The notes: a model not told the origin generated them from the letters alone. A DNA stretch of 64,000 bases from Vandiemenella viatica (GCA_031002005.1 JARYHS010008074.1:177592494-177656493), one strand, 5' to 3'. Positions 48,193-59,094 are shown, numbered from the stretch's first letter. A program made the numbers and translations.

Positions 48193-49183
48193 TTGAAAAT
48201 GCGTATTTTAAAAATGATATCCATGACTTTTTCTTGGATGTTTTCGTTGCTCGAATAATTATTCATCTCTGACTGCAGGGTCAAAGAGTGACCATTTTGA
48301 AATATCATCATAAGTTGTACTTTGAAACGGCGACGGTGATGGTATGGATGGTATACCCCATTTCCAAGTGTAGACGACGTTGCGACCAGAGCAAACTCTT
48401 CTTGTACTGTACATTCTGCTCTTTATCATCATGAGCCTCGTCTGAAAAACTTCTAAGAAATAAGTTTTCTTCCATCACTTGTTGAACTAGTTCTGATACC
48501 GACGATTCAGTGACATCTCAAACCTAAAGAAATTTGCAAGCAATTTTGAAGCTTCCTGAATTTTGCCTGGGTTTAGTATTTTAAAAAAAAAGGTGGGATA
48601 GGGGGGGGGGGGTAGCGACATGTCTGTAAAAGAGATATTACATTTTGTAAATATTTAAGCTACCAATGTTAATTGGAATCATCTAAGGTTTAACATTGCA
48701 GAAATAGACAAGTAGGTTGAATCTCACCTCATGCACATATACGCACATGAAAATGAGTGTGCCAGATCTAGTGGGGTGGGGCAAACCAGGACACTTACCC
48801 CTAGTGAAAAAATAATGTTTAAAGGGGCGGTAATTGACAAATTCGTGAGCGGTGACCTTCTTTCTTGGCTCTACTGCCCTGAGTGGCAACCTTGAGGGGG
48901 CGGAAAAATCAAAGAACAGCTTTAAACTGCTGCAGGCAGCATATTAATAAATGCATATTTGAAAGGGCGGCAGTCGCAGGTTTTTGCCCCGACTCAGAAA
49001 ATTGATATATCCCCTACTGGTGAGTGAACTTGAAGACTACAGCCGAAAAGGCAGAAAACGGGTGCGGGAGGCGCACCGCGACCTCGGAGAGCGCTAATCA
49101 TGGGATGAGTTGTAGTTTTCTTTAATTGAGAAACTCGAGGCTGAAGCTCTTATGTTTTTAAACTCTTCTGGATGCTTAGTGTA

Positions 49184-49226
<43 letters not shown>

Positions 49227-49227
49227 A
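49184..49227. repeat. (CA)n(TA)n microsatellite
   Basis: About 11 CA units are followed by about 10 TA units near the right end of the 3.6-kb hAT. Confidence 0.95.
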
Positions 49228-49918
49228 AATGTGAACAGCAAGCTGGGTTATTATGTAATTTATTAATCATTTTTTCCGCACACAATCACTCACTGCATTT
49301 TTGGCGCCCCCCGCATGACTGCGCCCGGTGCGGTCGCACCGCTCGCACCGCCCTAGGGCCGCCCCTGAATATAGTTAGAAAGCAGCGGTTTAATAAGGTC
49401 ACACAAAAAAACAAAACAACTGGAAATAGACACTGATAACATTATAAAGGAACTAATAAAGCTATAGAAGCACAAAGAGAGCAGGTTGGTTAACATTAAA
49501 ATGAATATATTAATGATTATCTTATTTTGATTACCTGTAAGCTTGCTACGTATAGGAGAATGGAAATCTGCCATAATAATACATATCTATGAAGGTGGGG
49601 AGGCAAATAAGTTTGAGAACTGGAAGCCAATTAGTTTGTAATCAGTGGTAGGTAAGCCCCTAATGGAGATTTGGCATACTAGCATATCAGAAATGTCTGC
49701 CAGTATGGAAACTGATTTTTTTTATTTATTTATTTATTTTCCATATGCAACATAGCCCAGCACCTAGTATCTAATCTGGGCCCTTATTTCCACTCTTTTA
49801 CATTTACATATATTTGTATCTATATATATATATAATATATTAACATTTAAACATGAATGAAAGAAAATTTTGATTCGATTTCCAATAACTATTACATTTA
49901 CTGCTATTAAACAGAATG

Positions 49919-50041
49919 GGTACCACACCACTACTAAATCTACTACTACTGTTATTGCCTCTAATATTACTACTATCATTACTACTACTACTACTACTAA
50001 TACCATTACTACTACTACTAATACTACTATTACCACCACCA
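49919..50041. repeat. (ACT)n/(ATT)n microsatellite in the R1-like 3' UTR
   Basis: Trinucleotide runs of CTA/ATT with interruptions produce artificial long frames of serine, threonine, leucine or valine on both strands. Confidence 0.95.
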
Positions 50042-50271
50042 ATTGTCACAGCCGCACTTTGGTCCACTATTGTTCATTTTTCTTGGTGTTGTGTGCACTC
50101 CAAAGGCAGAGTCCCCTGGAACCGGCAGCAAAGTCAGCCGCCCAGGCCATCAAGAGTTGACCTCCTGGAATACCAAGACGGCCCCAGTTGTCGCTCAGAA
50201 GACAGCCTCTCTGGAGCACACTGAAGTTCCTCCGACGATTGATGTTGCTCATTGTCGTAGGATATCTTCCG

Positions 50272-51011
50272 TCAATCCGGTGTAATTGTGTTCTCCTCTT
50301 CTGGTATCTGTGGCCTTTGATTTCGCTCGGCATTTTTCCTTTTTATAAATTTCTCCTTCCAAAATTTTGAGGCTAGATCAGCTGCCTCGTCCAGCAAATG
50401 CCACAAACTTTCGTCGCGCAGTATGTCAAATATTCTCCTACCTTGCAGCCAAGCTTGTTGGTGTTCTCTCAAACTGGCTGCTGTTTCACACTCCCATACC
50501 ACGTGCTCCGGCGTACTCTCTTCACCACATTCGCACCTGTCTGTGTCCACAATATTTCGACTTCGGAGCCAGCTATTGTATGGCCCGTGACCTGTAATGT
50601 AGTGTACCAATCCGGGAGAGGGTTGAAGGTACTTCAACTTTAACCTCTCCTCTACGGATGGGAACATATCATATGCTCTTCGACCTGTTTCACTGTTGTT
50701 CCATTCTTGTTGCCATTCTGCCAATAGAAGCTTCCGAATGTGCATCTCCGATGTTGCTTCGCTGCCTCCAATTTCTGCTACCTTATCTTGTTTCCCTTTT
50801 CTGAGCCAGTATGTGGCACCCCGTTTCCTTACTTCAAGGTCCAGTGGCCATACACCAATGGCAACGGTTAATGAGTTTGTTGCCACGGTTCTGTATGCTC
50901 CTGTCAATCTTAAAAGTATTCCTCGTTGGACACGTCTGACTCGCTGTTTTAGTTTTACTTTTCTTAGTTGCTTTGCCCACACACTTGCTGAGTAGCCCAC
51001 TAAAGAGGATA
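50272..51011 (-). pseudogene. R1-like reverse transcriptase C-terminal region
   Basis: This is a single open frame of about 245 codons to a TGA/TAA-type stop. It starts inside the thumb (SLVGYSASVWAKQLRK) and continues through RVQRGILLRLTGAYRTVATN, LTVAIGVWPLDLEVRKRGA and a C-terminal zinc-knuckle-like CECGEESTPEHVVWEC. ATNxLxVxxGVxPLDLEV is typical of R1-clade proteins. Endonuclease, fingers and palm are missing. The frame itself is undamaged, suggesting a fairly recent insertion. Confidence 0.88.
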
Positions 51012-51626
51012 ATGGAAACTGATTTGCAAAATCGTAACATGCATTTAGGTCATGCACATTTAAATTAGTGGGCTATAAGTAAGATATTTCAGATTAAATG
51101 GACAAAGGAGGCCAGGCTGACAATGTAGCACTAGATCTATCTAAGTTATTTAAAGCGTGAACTAAAGTAGTTCATAAACAGTGACTTTCTGGGTACATAG
51201 AATTTCAGAAGGTAGAAACGAATTATTTTATCTGAACATCCAAAAATGCTCCCTAAGCCCACTCAGCCTGCTATTTAATTAGTTTCATCGAGGAAACACC
51301 AAAGGAAGGTAAAGAATAGCTGGAGCATGGCACTGACCCCATCACCATGCATCTAGTACAGAAAAAGGCTGTAATGGGAATATAGAGCTCTACCTCTGCA
51401 AATCCTGTGAAAACCAGCAGTACCAATAGAGTCCTGTAATTTACCTTTAGAAAACTAAATAATTAGAGTAGGAAATGCAGTATCAAAAGAGGTTGAAGTG
51501 AATACAGGTGTGCCACATCATAGTATATTGCGACCTTTGCTGTTTATTATTCTAATAAATGATTGTGTTGATAGTTTATAGTCAGAAGTTAGATTGTTCG
51601 CAGACGACATAATGGTGTATACTAGC

Positions 51627-51677
<51 letters not shown>

Positions 51678-52480
51678 AGAATGGACAGGATAATTAACTG
51701 TGTAGGACAACATGGAATGAAAATAAATGGCATCATGCATCACCCTAACAAGTACACATCTAAAAAATAAGATATTTTTCTATAATTATTAGGTGGAGAG
51801 GTATTTTTTTGTTTTTGTTTTTCAAGAAATTAAGTGTAAATATTACATAAAATTAGATGGTTAAGTCAATAAAACAGGGCACATTGAGCAAAACACATTG
51901 GGCAGGTGGTAAGGAGAGGCTTCAATGTCCTTAAAAAATTGGAAAAGGTGATGAGAAGATGTACCAGGAAAGTGAAGGAACTAGGTTATAAAAATTACAT
52001 CAGACCATATCTTGAATATGGCAGTGTATTATGATACCCATATTTTGGGTACCGAATTCAGGAGTTTGAGGGGGTGCATATGGTGGCATCAAGATTTGTT
52101 TGTGGAATTTACCACAGAGCACAATCAATAGTTGATATGACAATGGGGCTGGGTTATGAATCACTGGAAGATAGAAAGTGGGTGAAAAGAAGGCTGGGAG
52201 TATATAAAGTGTAAATTAGTGAAGAGGCTTGAACAGATATTGGTAGGGGAATTCAGAGTCAAACATGGAATTCAAAATATGGCTATGGCCATAGGTTATC
52301 ACTTGATTTCAGGCTTTAGGGAGTGGAAAAATTTTCTTTTTTAGGTACAAGAGTCAAAGACTGGAATAAATTACCAACAGAATTGCTGAACAATTTATCA
52401 AAAACACTGAAAGATTTTAAATTTTGTATATTACAAAAGTAGGTGGGTGGTGAAATTATGCTAATAGAATTTTAAATTAA

Positions 52481-53299
52481 AACAGAGTCATGAAATGAGA
52501 AAGTAAGATTGTAGGTAATTTACCTCTGAGATATGTGCTGCATTTTGTTTAAAATTAAATGAAACCGAAAAAGAAATTAATAGCAGCAAGAAGGAAGTAT
52601 ATTATGGTAGAAATGGGAACACTGAATGAAACAACTAGAAATTTGTATGGTTACTTTTAGAAATTGACAGAAGGCATCTACATACAAACATGGAGAAGAA
52701 GTTTCCAAGAATATGAAAAAGTTGTACACATTATTGAAACGATGTCATATAACCATAACATTGATGTAATTGTTTAGAAGTAGGCCTATCACATACTAGT
52801 CATACAGTAAATAACTTTTATCACATTTTCTTGATAATAAACTTGCAATCATTCAAGAGTGTAGGGAAACATGTTTTAGAAAGTTGAAATTTTAATATAC
52901 CTCTTCTCGTCACATTCACTTCCATAAATAAAGCATGAAATTATGAATATTTTGAGGTGTAATATGTACAGGCAGAAAATTTTATTTAAAGATATATTGC
53001 AAATTTTGAACCTATTTCACCATGGGGGTTGTGATAAGGAAATCTTGTTTATCAAAGAAATACATGGTCTACATCAAAAGTAGTAGGACTTGTAAGCACC
53101 TTAGAATTTTAGCAAATTCTAGCCTCTCACCTTTAGGTACTAAGGGGAAAGCTCACTCTTTAGTAACAAGTAGTTTCATTTCGTGTATAGGTTATGAGAG
53201 TGAAGCTTTATATAGCATGAAGATATTGTAACCAAACAGACTAAATAATCCTTTTTAGAAACAGTAAAAGTATTTAAAAGTAAATAAAAGCCCTAAAGT
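52481..53299. other. Unassigned AT-rich stretch
   Basis: No domain or repeat copy was recognised. A 69-codon frame at 53022-53231 has no recognisable domain. Confidence 0.4.
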
Positions 53300-55108
53300 A
53301 AACCTTTTATAACAGAAAGAAAACATTAGTTTGGGAGGAAATAGGTAAATCACTCAAAGTCAATTTCAAATAATAAATTTTGCTATAGGTTAACTTCACA
53401 GTTTCTAAACCAATTTAAATGCAGGAAAGACTGTCAGTAGTTGCTAAATGCCGGATATAAACTTTGTATAACAATAAATAAACTTTAAATCAACTGAAAA
53501 TTAAATAATCATTAATAATCCAACTTTGAAATTATGAGCTTCTACTTGGGAGCATTCTGTCATTTCTAAAGCGAATTACGAGCAATAAAGTAGCTCAATA
53601 TTTAATAAATCAACTAAATTAACTTCCTATAATAATATTAAAACCTGTTACTAACCTGAAACATGATAATCCATTATAATCCAGTTCAACTCACAAGAGA
53701 TTTCTAATATTTGGCATTTCACTGTTTTTACACACTTTCGAACAGAATAAAGTAATTTTAAGGAAGTAATAACTCAATTAAAATATAAATTCACTAAAAT
53801 TTCGTAGTTTCTGAACGTGTAAATAACTTAAATCAATTTTTAATACTTCGTCAGATGCATTTTTTGTCACAAAATCCTAGACAGTTTTCGAAATAAAAAA
53901 GTAGATTTCCGGAAAGAACCAAAAATCTAATATCACATATAATAATTTCAAGTAATTCCAAGTAATAGAAGCGATTCTATAAAGACTTAAAATTTATTTC
54001 ACAACAAAAAGCACGTGCATAGTTTAGAAATTATTTACAACTGCTAAAAATCAGATACAGAGATGAGACAACTTTCAGAACACGTCATTTAATTCAGAGA
54101 TTATTTGAGTAATTTTTCATTTCGGATAAAAGTAATGGAAGTAAAGTTATTAAATTAAAACTGAAATAGCATTTTTTAGTAAATCTTATACACCCTGTAA
54201 TTAAACTATCCGTGCATCAAATTTAATAAAAGTTACACCAATAAACTCAGGAATTTTGGCAGAACACGCTGATAATAATGTTATTTGTGTAAATTATGGT
54301 TTTATAAAAATGACGAAATAAAGAAGCTTCTAGAACAATAGTAATTCCCCAGGGTAGAAAAATAGTTCACTCCTACGCTAAGATCTTTAAAACCAGATGC
54401 TTAAAGTTATTCACTATATATCCATTATTTCACTATTAAGAAAGTCTAAACAATGTCACACTTAAAGTTTCGTATAATTGTTTAGTTACCGAGATATTTC
54501 AGGCCTAAATTTTCTAAGTGTTAGCGGAAAGCTGCGTTTTGGCTCTGACGTCAGCGAGGGTATATAAGATGAGGAGGTGTGAAGACGCCATCTTTTCTAG
54601 TTACGGAGCTGTGCTATCAAGATGTTATAAGAGTGTGTTCGCCGGCAAGGTTGGTAGCTGAGGATTTGGGTTGGTACCACCGGGTCAGCCATCTTGGGAC
54701 TTTGGCTTTTGGGCGCAGCACTTGTTTATTAACATGAACTTGTAATTTTCATCAGGGGTGTCGGTCGGTCTTAACTTCTCTCCACAATCTGCAAACTTTT
54801 GGAACGAGTGTTCGATTTGCCTAATCAACTTTGAGAATGCTGTTTTGAACTTTTGATTTCATTTAAATAAATTTGAAGAATTTTGGGAAAGTGAACTGTT
54901 TTATTCCATAGCTATTGAATCACCTTTTCAATATTTGAGGTCATCAAATATTGTGGCGACCTGAAGCATTCTAGTTGAATATCCAGGCAACATGGTCAAA
55001 GCAAATTAATATATTCAGTAAGTTTTCATCGAACAGTGAGGTGCTATCAAGAGTTTAAGTTAAGGCACTTAGGCGATACTCAACCCCAGTATCGGTCTAT
55101 GTCCTTAC
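53300..55108 (+). mobile_element. Second LTR-retrotransposon 5' end: AT-rich U3, TATA box and leader
   Basis: TATATAAG at 54561-54568 is preceded by TGACGTCAG and followed by a GC-richer transcribed-looking block with GACGCCATCTTTTC. AATAAA occurs near 54868. TGGCGACC at 54954 looks like a primer-binding site. The leader ends CTCAACCCCAGTATCGGTCT and GTCCTTACA at about 55108, comparable to CTCAACTCCAGTACCCGACT and GTCCCTGACA at 28.6 kb. Gag and pol are absent. The left boundary is not determined. Confidence 0.5.
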
Positions 55109-55424
55109 AGACTGATTTAAAAAAAAAATATATATTGAAGATATATTTACAATTCCTTAATCCTGTTCGAAATAGTACCCTTGGGCAGCTACACACTTAG
55201 AATTACGCTGCTGCCATTGGCCGTACGCCTTCTGGAAGTCAGATTAGGGGATGCTGTTGAGAGCCCTCGTAGATGCTGCTTGAACGTACTGAATCGAGTC
55301 AAACCGCTGTCCCTTCAGCTGCCTTTTCATCCGTGGGAATAAAAATAAGTCAGTTGGAGCCAGATTGGGACTACAGGCGGGGTGCAGCAATGTGGCAACG
55401 CCGAATCGGGCCAACAGTTGCCTT

Positions 55425-55900
55425 CCACGTCCTCCCGTTCAACGAAGGCTCGCATGAGCAAATCGAAGATTAAGACAATGTTGAACGCGTTTTTTGAAAA
55501 TCGTGGGGTGATTCATAAGGAGTTTGTTTTCCCTGGGGAAACTGTCAATTCAAAATTTTACGTGCAAGTGCCAGCCCGCCTGTGACATCGAGTGAATCGC
55601 GTCTGACCAGTCATCTCCACCAACTGGACTCTGTATCACGACATAGCGCCGTGCCACGGCGCACCGTCATGAGGCAACTGTTGGCCCGATTTGACATTGC
55701 CGCGTTGCTGCACCCCACATACAGTCCTGATATGGCTCCATCTGACTTTTTTTACTCACACGGATAAAAAGGCAGCTTAAGGGACAGTGATTTGACTCGA
55801 TTCAGAAGGTTCAAGCAGCATCGATGAGGGCTCTCAACAGCATCCCCAAATCAGACTTCCAGAAGGCATACGGCCAATGGCAGCAGTGTAATTCTAAGTG
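55425..55900 (+). pseudogene. Mariner-like transposase remnant of the outer element
   Basis: Segments in shifting frames read KTMLNAFFENRGVIHKEFVF (55475-55535), ALLHPTYSPDMAPSDFF (about 55704-55755) and QLKG then QKVQAASMRALNSIPKSDF (about 55770-55850). YSPDMAPSDFF is the third-aspartate motif of mariner transposases. The N-terminal DNA-binding half is absent, replaced by an inverted copy of the 3' end. Confidence 0.85.
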
Positions 55901-55921
55901 TGTAGCTGCCCAAGGGTGATA

Positions 55922-57256
55922 CGAGGCATGTTTTTTTAAAGTAAGTACCGTTCTAAAATTTAAAAAAAGATGTGCAAATATATATCAATAATTTTATTTT
56001 TACATGAAAGCCTGTACCTTACTCTACTTTTCTACATAATTCCCTTCAATACTGAGGCACTTGTCATAACGTAGTACCAGTTTTTGAAAACCCTCCTTAT
56101 AGAAGTCTGCCGCCTGACTTGTTAACCACTGCATTACAACTGTTTTGACTTCGTTATCGTCTTCAAGACGCTGACCGCCCAGGTCTTTCTTGAAGTGCCG
56201 GAACAGATGGTAGTCACTGGGCGCCAGATCAGGGCTGTACGGAGGATGATCTAGAGTTTCCCATCGAAAATATGTGAAGAGATCTTTGGTCTGATTAGCC
56301 ATATGTGGACGGGCATTGTCATGCAGCAAAACGATGCCCTTGCTCAACTTGCCATGTCTTTTGTTCTGGATTGAATGGCGCAGATTGTTCAATGTCTCAC
56401 AATAAGCTGCTGCATTGATTGTCTCATTATGAGGCAGAAATTCTGCAAGGAATACTCCTTTTCTGTCCCAAAAAACTGTGCACATGATTTTCCGGGCGGA
56501 AATCGTTTGCTTGAACTTCACTTTTTTGGGTGAATCGGAATGCCGCCATTCCATGGACTGTTGCTTTGATTCAGGTGTGACGTAGGCCACCCATGTCTCA
56601 TCGCCCATAACAATTTGGCTTAAGAAATCACCACCATCGTTGTGGTACCGCTCAAGGAAAGTCAATGCACTGCCTAAACGTTTGGTTTTGTGCACATCCG
56701 TTAATATTTTCGTTACCCAACATGAGCATAATTTTTGGTAATTCAAGTGCTTGGTCACAATTCTATACAAAACACTACGAGAATCATTAGAAAAGTCATC
56801 ACACAAGGAGGAAATTGTAAAGCGTCTGTTTTCTCTCACCTTATTGTCCACTTTCTGCACCAAACTTTCATTAACGACCAAAGGACGCCCACTAATTTGT
56901 TCATCATGCACATTTGTTTGGCCATCTTTAAATGCTCTCACTCACTTTCTCACCATTCCATCACTCATAATGTTTTGTCCATAAACTGCACAGATCTCAC
57001 GATGAATATCGATCGGTTTTAGGCCCTTAGCATAAAGAAATCTTATAACAGCCCGTACTTCACAGTCGGCAGGACTCATGATTATCGGAGGCATCTTAAA
57101 CACTCAGTGAACAACGTAAACAAGAAAGAATTAGACTGTAATGGCGTCAGTAAGTAGGCAAGAGATGCATGTACCCAGTGCGCATGCGCGGAACGCCGAC
57201 TGTAGTGCTGCAGCCACGGTGTTACAAAACGGTACTTACTTAAAAAATACGCCTCA
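55922..57256 (-). mobile_element. Full-length mariner transposon (1335 bp), nested in the foldback element
   Basis: It is flanked by TA (55920-55921 and 57257-57258). Terminal inverted repeats of about 30 bp contain TTTAAGTAAGTACCGTT at the inner part, with GAGGC near each tip. The minus strand encodes a 356-codon transposase from 57094 to 56024, interrupted by one in-frame TGA. This is the best-preserved DNA transposon in the window. Confidence 0.93.
56024..57094 (-). pseudogene. Mariner transposase (DD34D) with one nonsense codon
   Basis: The frame runs from ATG at 57094 to the stop at 56024 and is open except for TGA at 56942-56944 (codon 51), where relatives usually have a tryptophan codon. 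The N-terminal helix-turn-helix part includes EVRAVIRFLYAKGLKPIDIH. Catalytic motifs are VMGDETWVAY, LLHDNARPHM and YSPDLAPSDYHLF, with 34 residues between the second and third aspartates, as in mariner. The enzyme would bind the inverted repeats and move the element to TA sites. Translation from an internal start after the stop would lack most of the DNA-binding domain. Confidence 0.93.
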
Positions 57257-57591
57257 TATTTCAAACAGGATTAAGGAATTGTAAACATATCTTCAATAAT
57301 TTTTTTCAGTCCTACTACTTTTGGTATAGATCTTGTATAGCTCAGTTGTAAAAATAACTTAAATTTTACTACGGCAACATATTTTTCATGAGAAGCCATA
57401 TATTATGAAATTCTTGATGTAAACTGCTTATGAAAGTAAAACCAATAAGGTTCCCAGCCCAGACGGTATTCCTGTAAGATTCTACTCTAAGTATGCAAAG
57501 CAAATTGCACTGTATTTGATCAAATTAGATACCACCTCCTTGGATCAAGGAAAAATACCAGCGGAATGGAAGACCGAAATTGTAAGTCCAG

Positions 57592-57820
57592 TTTTTATTT
57601 TATCCATGATAAATGGACTTTATGAAAGTCTGTAACTGTTACAAAATATAAGGTAAGCAAATAATTATTCTGCAACACAATCACTTTTAATAAATTGTTT
57701 ATTTATTAATTTATAGCATGACATGATTCAAGTCTTGAAATGTGTCATGCCATGAATTGACAAAAAAACAATTTATTAAAAGTAACTGTGTTGCAGAATA
57801 ATTATTTGCTTACCTTATAT
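57592..57820. mobile_element. Palindrome-bearing insertion in family B, flanked by direct repeats
   Basis: The reverse-transcriptase reading is interrupted exactly between two copies of GTAAGTCCAGT (57582-57592 and 57821-57831). The insert ends in a palindrome (57646-57820) with 55-bp arms starting ATATAAGGTAAGCAAATAAT, and a loop that can itself fold (GCATGACA...TGTCATGC). The first 54 bases of the insert (57592-57645) are outside the palindrome. No coding sequence. Confidence 0.75.
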
Positions 57821-58250
57821 GTAAGTCCAGTGTTTAAAAATGGGAATATTAATTATCCTCAAAATAATAGGCCGATATCATTAACCTCAATATTTTGCAG
57901 GATTTTACAAGTAGAACACATCATCTATTCAAATGTCATGAAGTTTTTGGTTGATGGAGAGAGAGCCTTTAAATCAAAATCAACATGGATTCAGAAGGCT
58001 GATGTTGTGAAACACAACCTGCACTATTATAGATGAGCAATCCCAGGTTGACTTAGTTCTATCAGATTTCAAAAAAGCTTTCGACACTGTGCCTCACACT
58101 AGATTACTTATGAAATTTCGTGGTTATGGCATATCTCGACAAATATGTTACTGGGTTGCGGACTTTCTGAAGGGCAGAACACAGTGCATAGTTCTTTACG
58201 GTGAGCATTCATCACTTACCGAAGGGAGGTCTGGGGTTCCCCAGTGAAGT

Positions 58251-58706
58251 GTGATGGATCCTCTGTTGTTTCTCATATACATTAATGATATGTTCAACAT
58301 AATAAGGGGGAAGAAAAGACTATTTGCCAATGATGCTATTATTTATCGTGCAATCAAAACCCAGGAAAACTGCGCTATGTTACAAGACAATATTAAGAAA
58401 ATAATTGCGTGGTGTAAAGACTGGCAGTTGGAGTTAAATGCTACAAAGTGCCAAGTCATTCATATAAGTAAAAAGATAAGACCATTTAGCTATGAATATA
58501 CAATTAATGGCACTTTCCTTAGAACGGTAGATTCTGCTAAATATCTAGGGGTAACAATTCACAATAACTTGTCATGGAATGAGCATATCGAGAAGGTAAT
58601 TGGGAAAACAAATCATATGATTCGATTTCCAGTACGTAATTTAAAACAGTGCACACTGGAACTTAAATTGATTGCATATAAGTCACTAGTGCATCCTCAC
58701 TTATAA
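58251..58706 (+). pseudogene. Reverse transcriptase fragment of family B
   Basis: This 151-codon frame covers the palm to thumb: PLLFLIYIND, the mutated catalytic box FANDAIIY, AWCKDWQLELNATKCQVIHI and YLGVTIHNNLSWNEHIEKV. The Asp-to-Asn change in the catalytic box and the stop at 58704 show it is inactive. Confidence 0.88.
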
Positions 58707-59094
58707 TATTGTTGTTCTGTATGGGGTCCCTATCAAAAGGGGTAAATTGAGGTTTTGGAGAAGGTCCAATGAAGAGTCGCCTGAATCATGACAGGTATAT
58801 ATAGTTGGAGGGAAAGCGTAAGTGTAATGTTAAAGGAGTTAGGTTGGGAAGAGCTGGAACACTGAAGGCATTGCTTTCGACAAAAGCCAATAGAAAAATT
58901 TACAACTGACTTGTTTCAGAATGATAGCAAACAAATATTACCACCAGCAATATTTACTTGGAAAATAAGATAAGAGAAATCAGGACCAGAACAGATTTAT
59001 TTCTATACTCATTTTTCCCACATGTGATTAAGGAATGGAATAGGAAGGATATATAACTTAAAATCCAACAGGAGTAGTTCTCGATAAATAACTT

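Larger units (their letters stand above)
45776..49367 (-). mobile_element. hAT transposon of 3.6 kb with perfect 8-bp target duplication
   Basis: The ends are CAGCGGCGGCCCTAG (left) and, reverse-complemented, CAGGGGCGGCCCTAG (right). AATATAGT is duplicated at 45768-45775 and 49368-49375. The minus strand carries a decayed transposase: an N-terminal TTF-type zinc-finger-like region (TRWLVYSKSEENAYCF...LSEHLKTHKTSSNYQHTM, 47926-48192) and hAT core pieces at 46908-47289. The C-terminal dimerisation-like region is at 46300-46700. Frames are broken by many stops. Both this element and the 33-kb one kept exact ends despite internal decay. Confidence 0.9.
49719..51011 (-). mobile_element. R1-like non-LTR retrotransposon, 5'-truncated, 14-bp target duplication
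   Basis: This minus-strand copy of 1293 bp is flanked by ATGGAAACTGATTT at 49705-49718 and 51012-51025. Its 3' end is an A/TAAA-type tail (T-rich at 49719-49740 on +). It carries the C-terminal part of the reverse-transcriptase protein, then a 3' UTR with a (CTA)n-rich tract at 49920-50041. The 14-bp duplication equals the size known for R1 elements. Confidence 0.9.
49580..52480 (+). mobile_element. CR1-like relic (family A, copy e), split by an R1-like insertion
   Basis: The first piece (49580-49718) has GAACTGGAAGCCAATTAGTT, matching the start of copies b and d. The second (51026-52480) continues with ATGGACAAAGGAGGCCAGGC, AGCACTAGATCTATCTAAG and the 3' end. An R1-like element sits between them with a 14-bp target duplication. 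A run of 47 A at 51628-51674 interrupts the second piece. All frames are broken. Confidence 0.75.
55109..57318 (+). mobile_element. Foldback mariner-like element interrupted by a second mariner
   Basis: The left arm (about 55110-55424) is an inverted copy of the right arm (about 55674-55919 plus 57259-57318). Both arms contain the 3' end of a mariner-like transposase gene and its terminal sequence (ACAATTCCTTAATCCTG). The plus strand between them keeps the middle and C-terminal part of the transposase. The right arm is split at TA by the element 55922-57256. Removing that element and one TA restores the match to the left arm. Confidence 0.85.
57425..59080 (+). mobile_element. CR1-like non-LTR retrotransposon relic (family B)
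   Basis: Reverse-transcriptase landmarks occur in order: SPDGIPVRFYSKYAKQIALY (57456-57515), NRPISLTSIF (57868), FKKAFDTVPHTRLLMKF (58070), and PLLFLIYINDMFN (58260). Next are FANDAIIY (58322; the first catalytic D of FADD is N), LELNATKCQVIHISKK and SAKYLGVTIHNNLSWNEHI. A C-terminal region reaches YSFFPHVIKEWNR-like sequence near 59040. Stops and frameshifts interrupt it. An insertion at 57592-57820 and a SINE at 59095 disrupt it. Confidence 0.85.

Noticed and set aside
49764..50160. Long frames rich in valine, serine, threonine or leucine on both strands
   Set aside because: They come from the (ACT)n/(ATT)n microsatellite in the R1-like 3' UTR.
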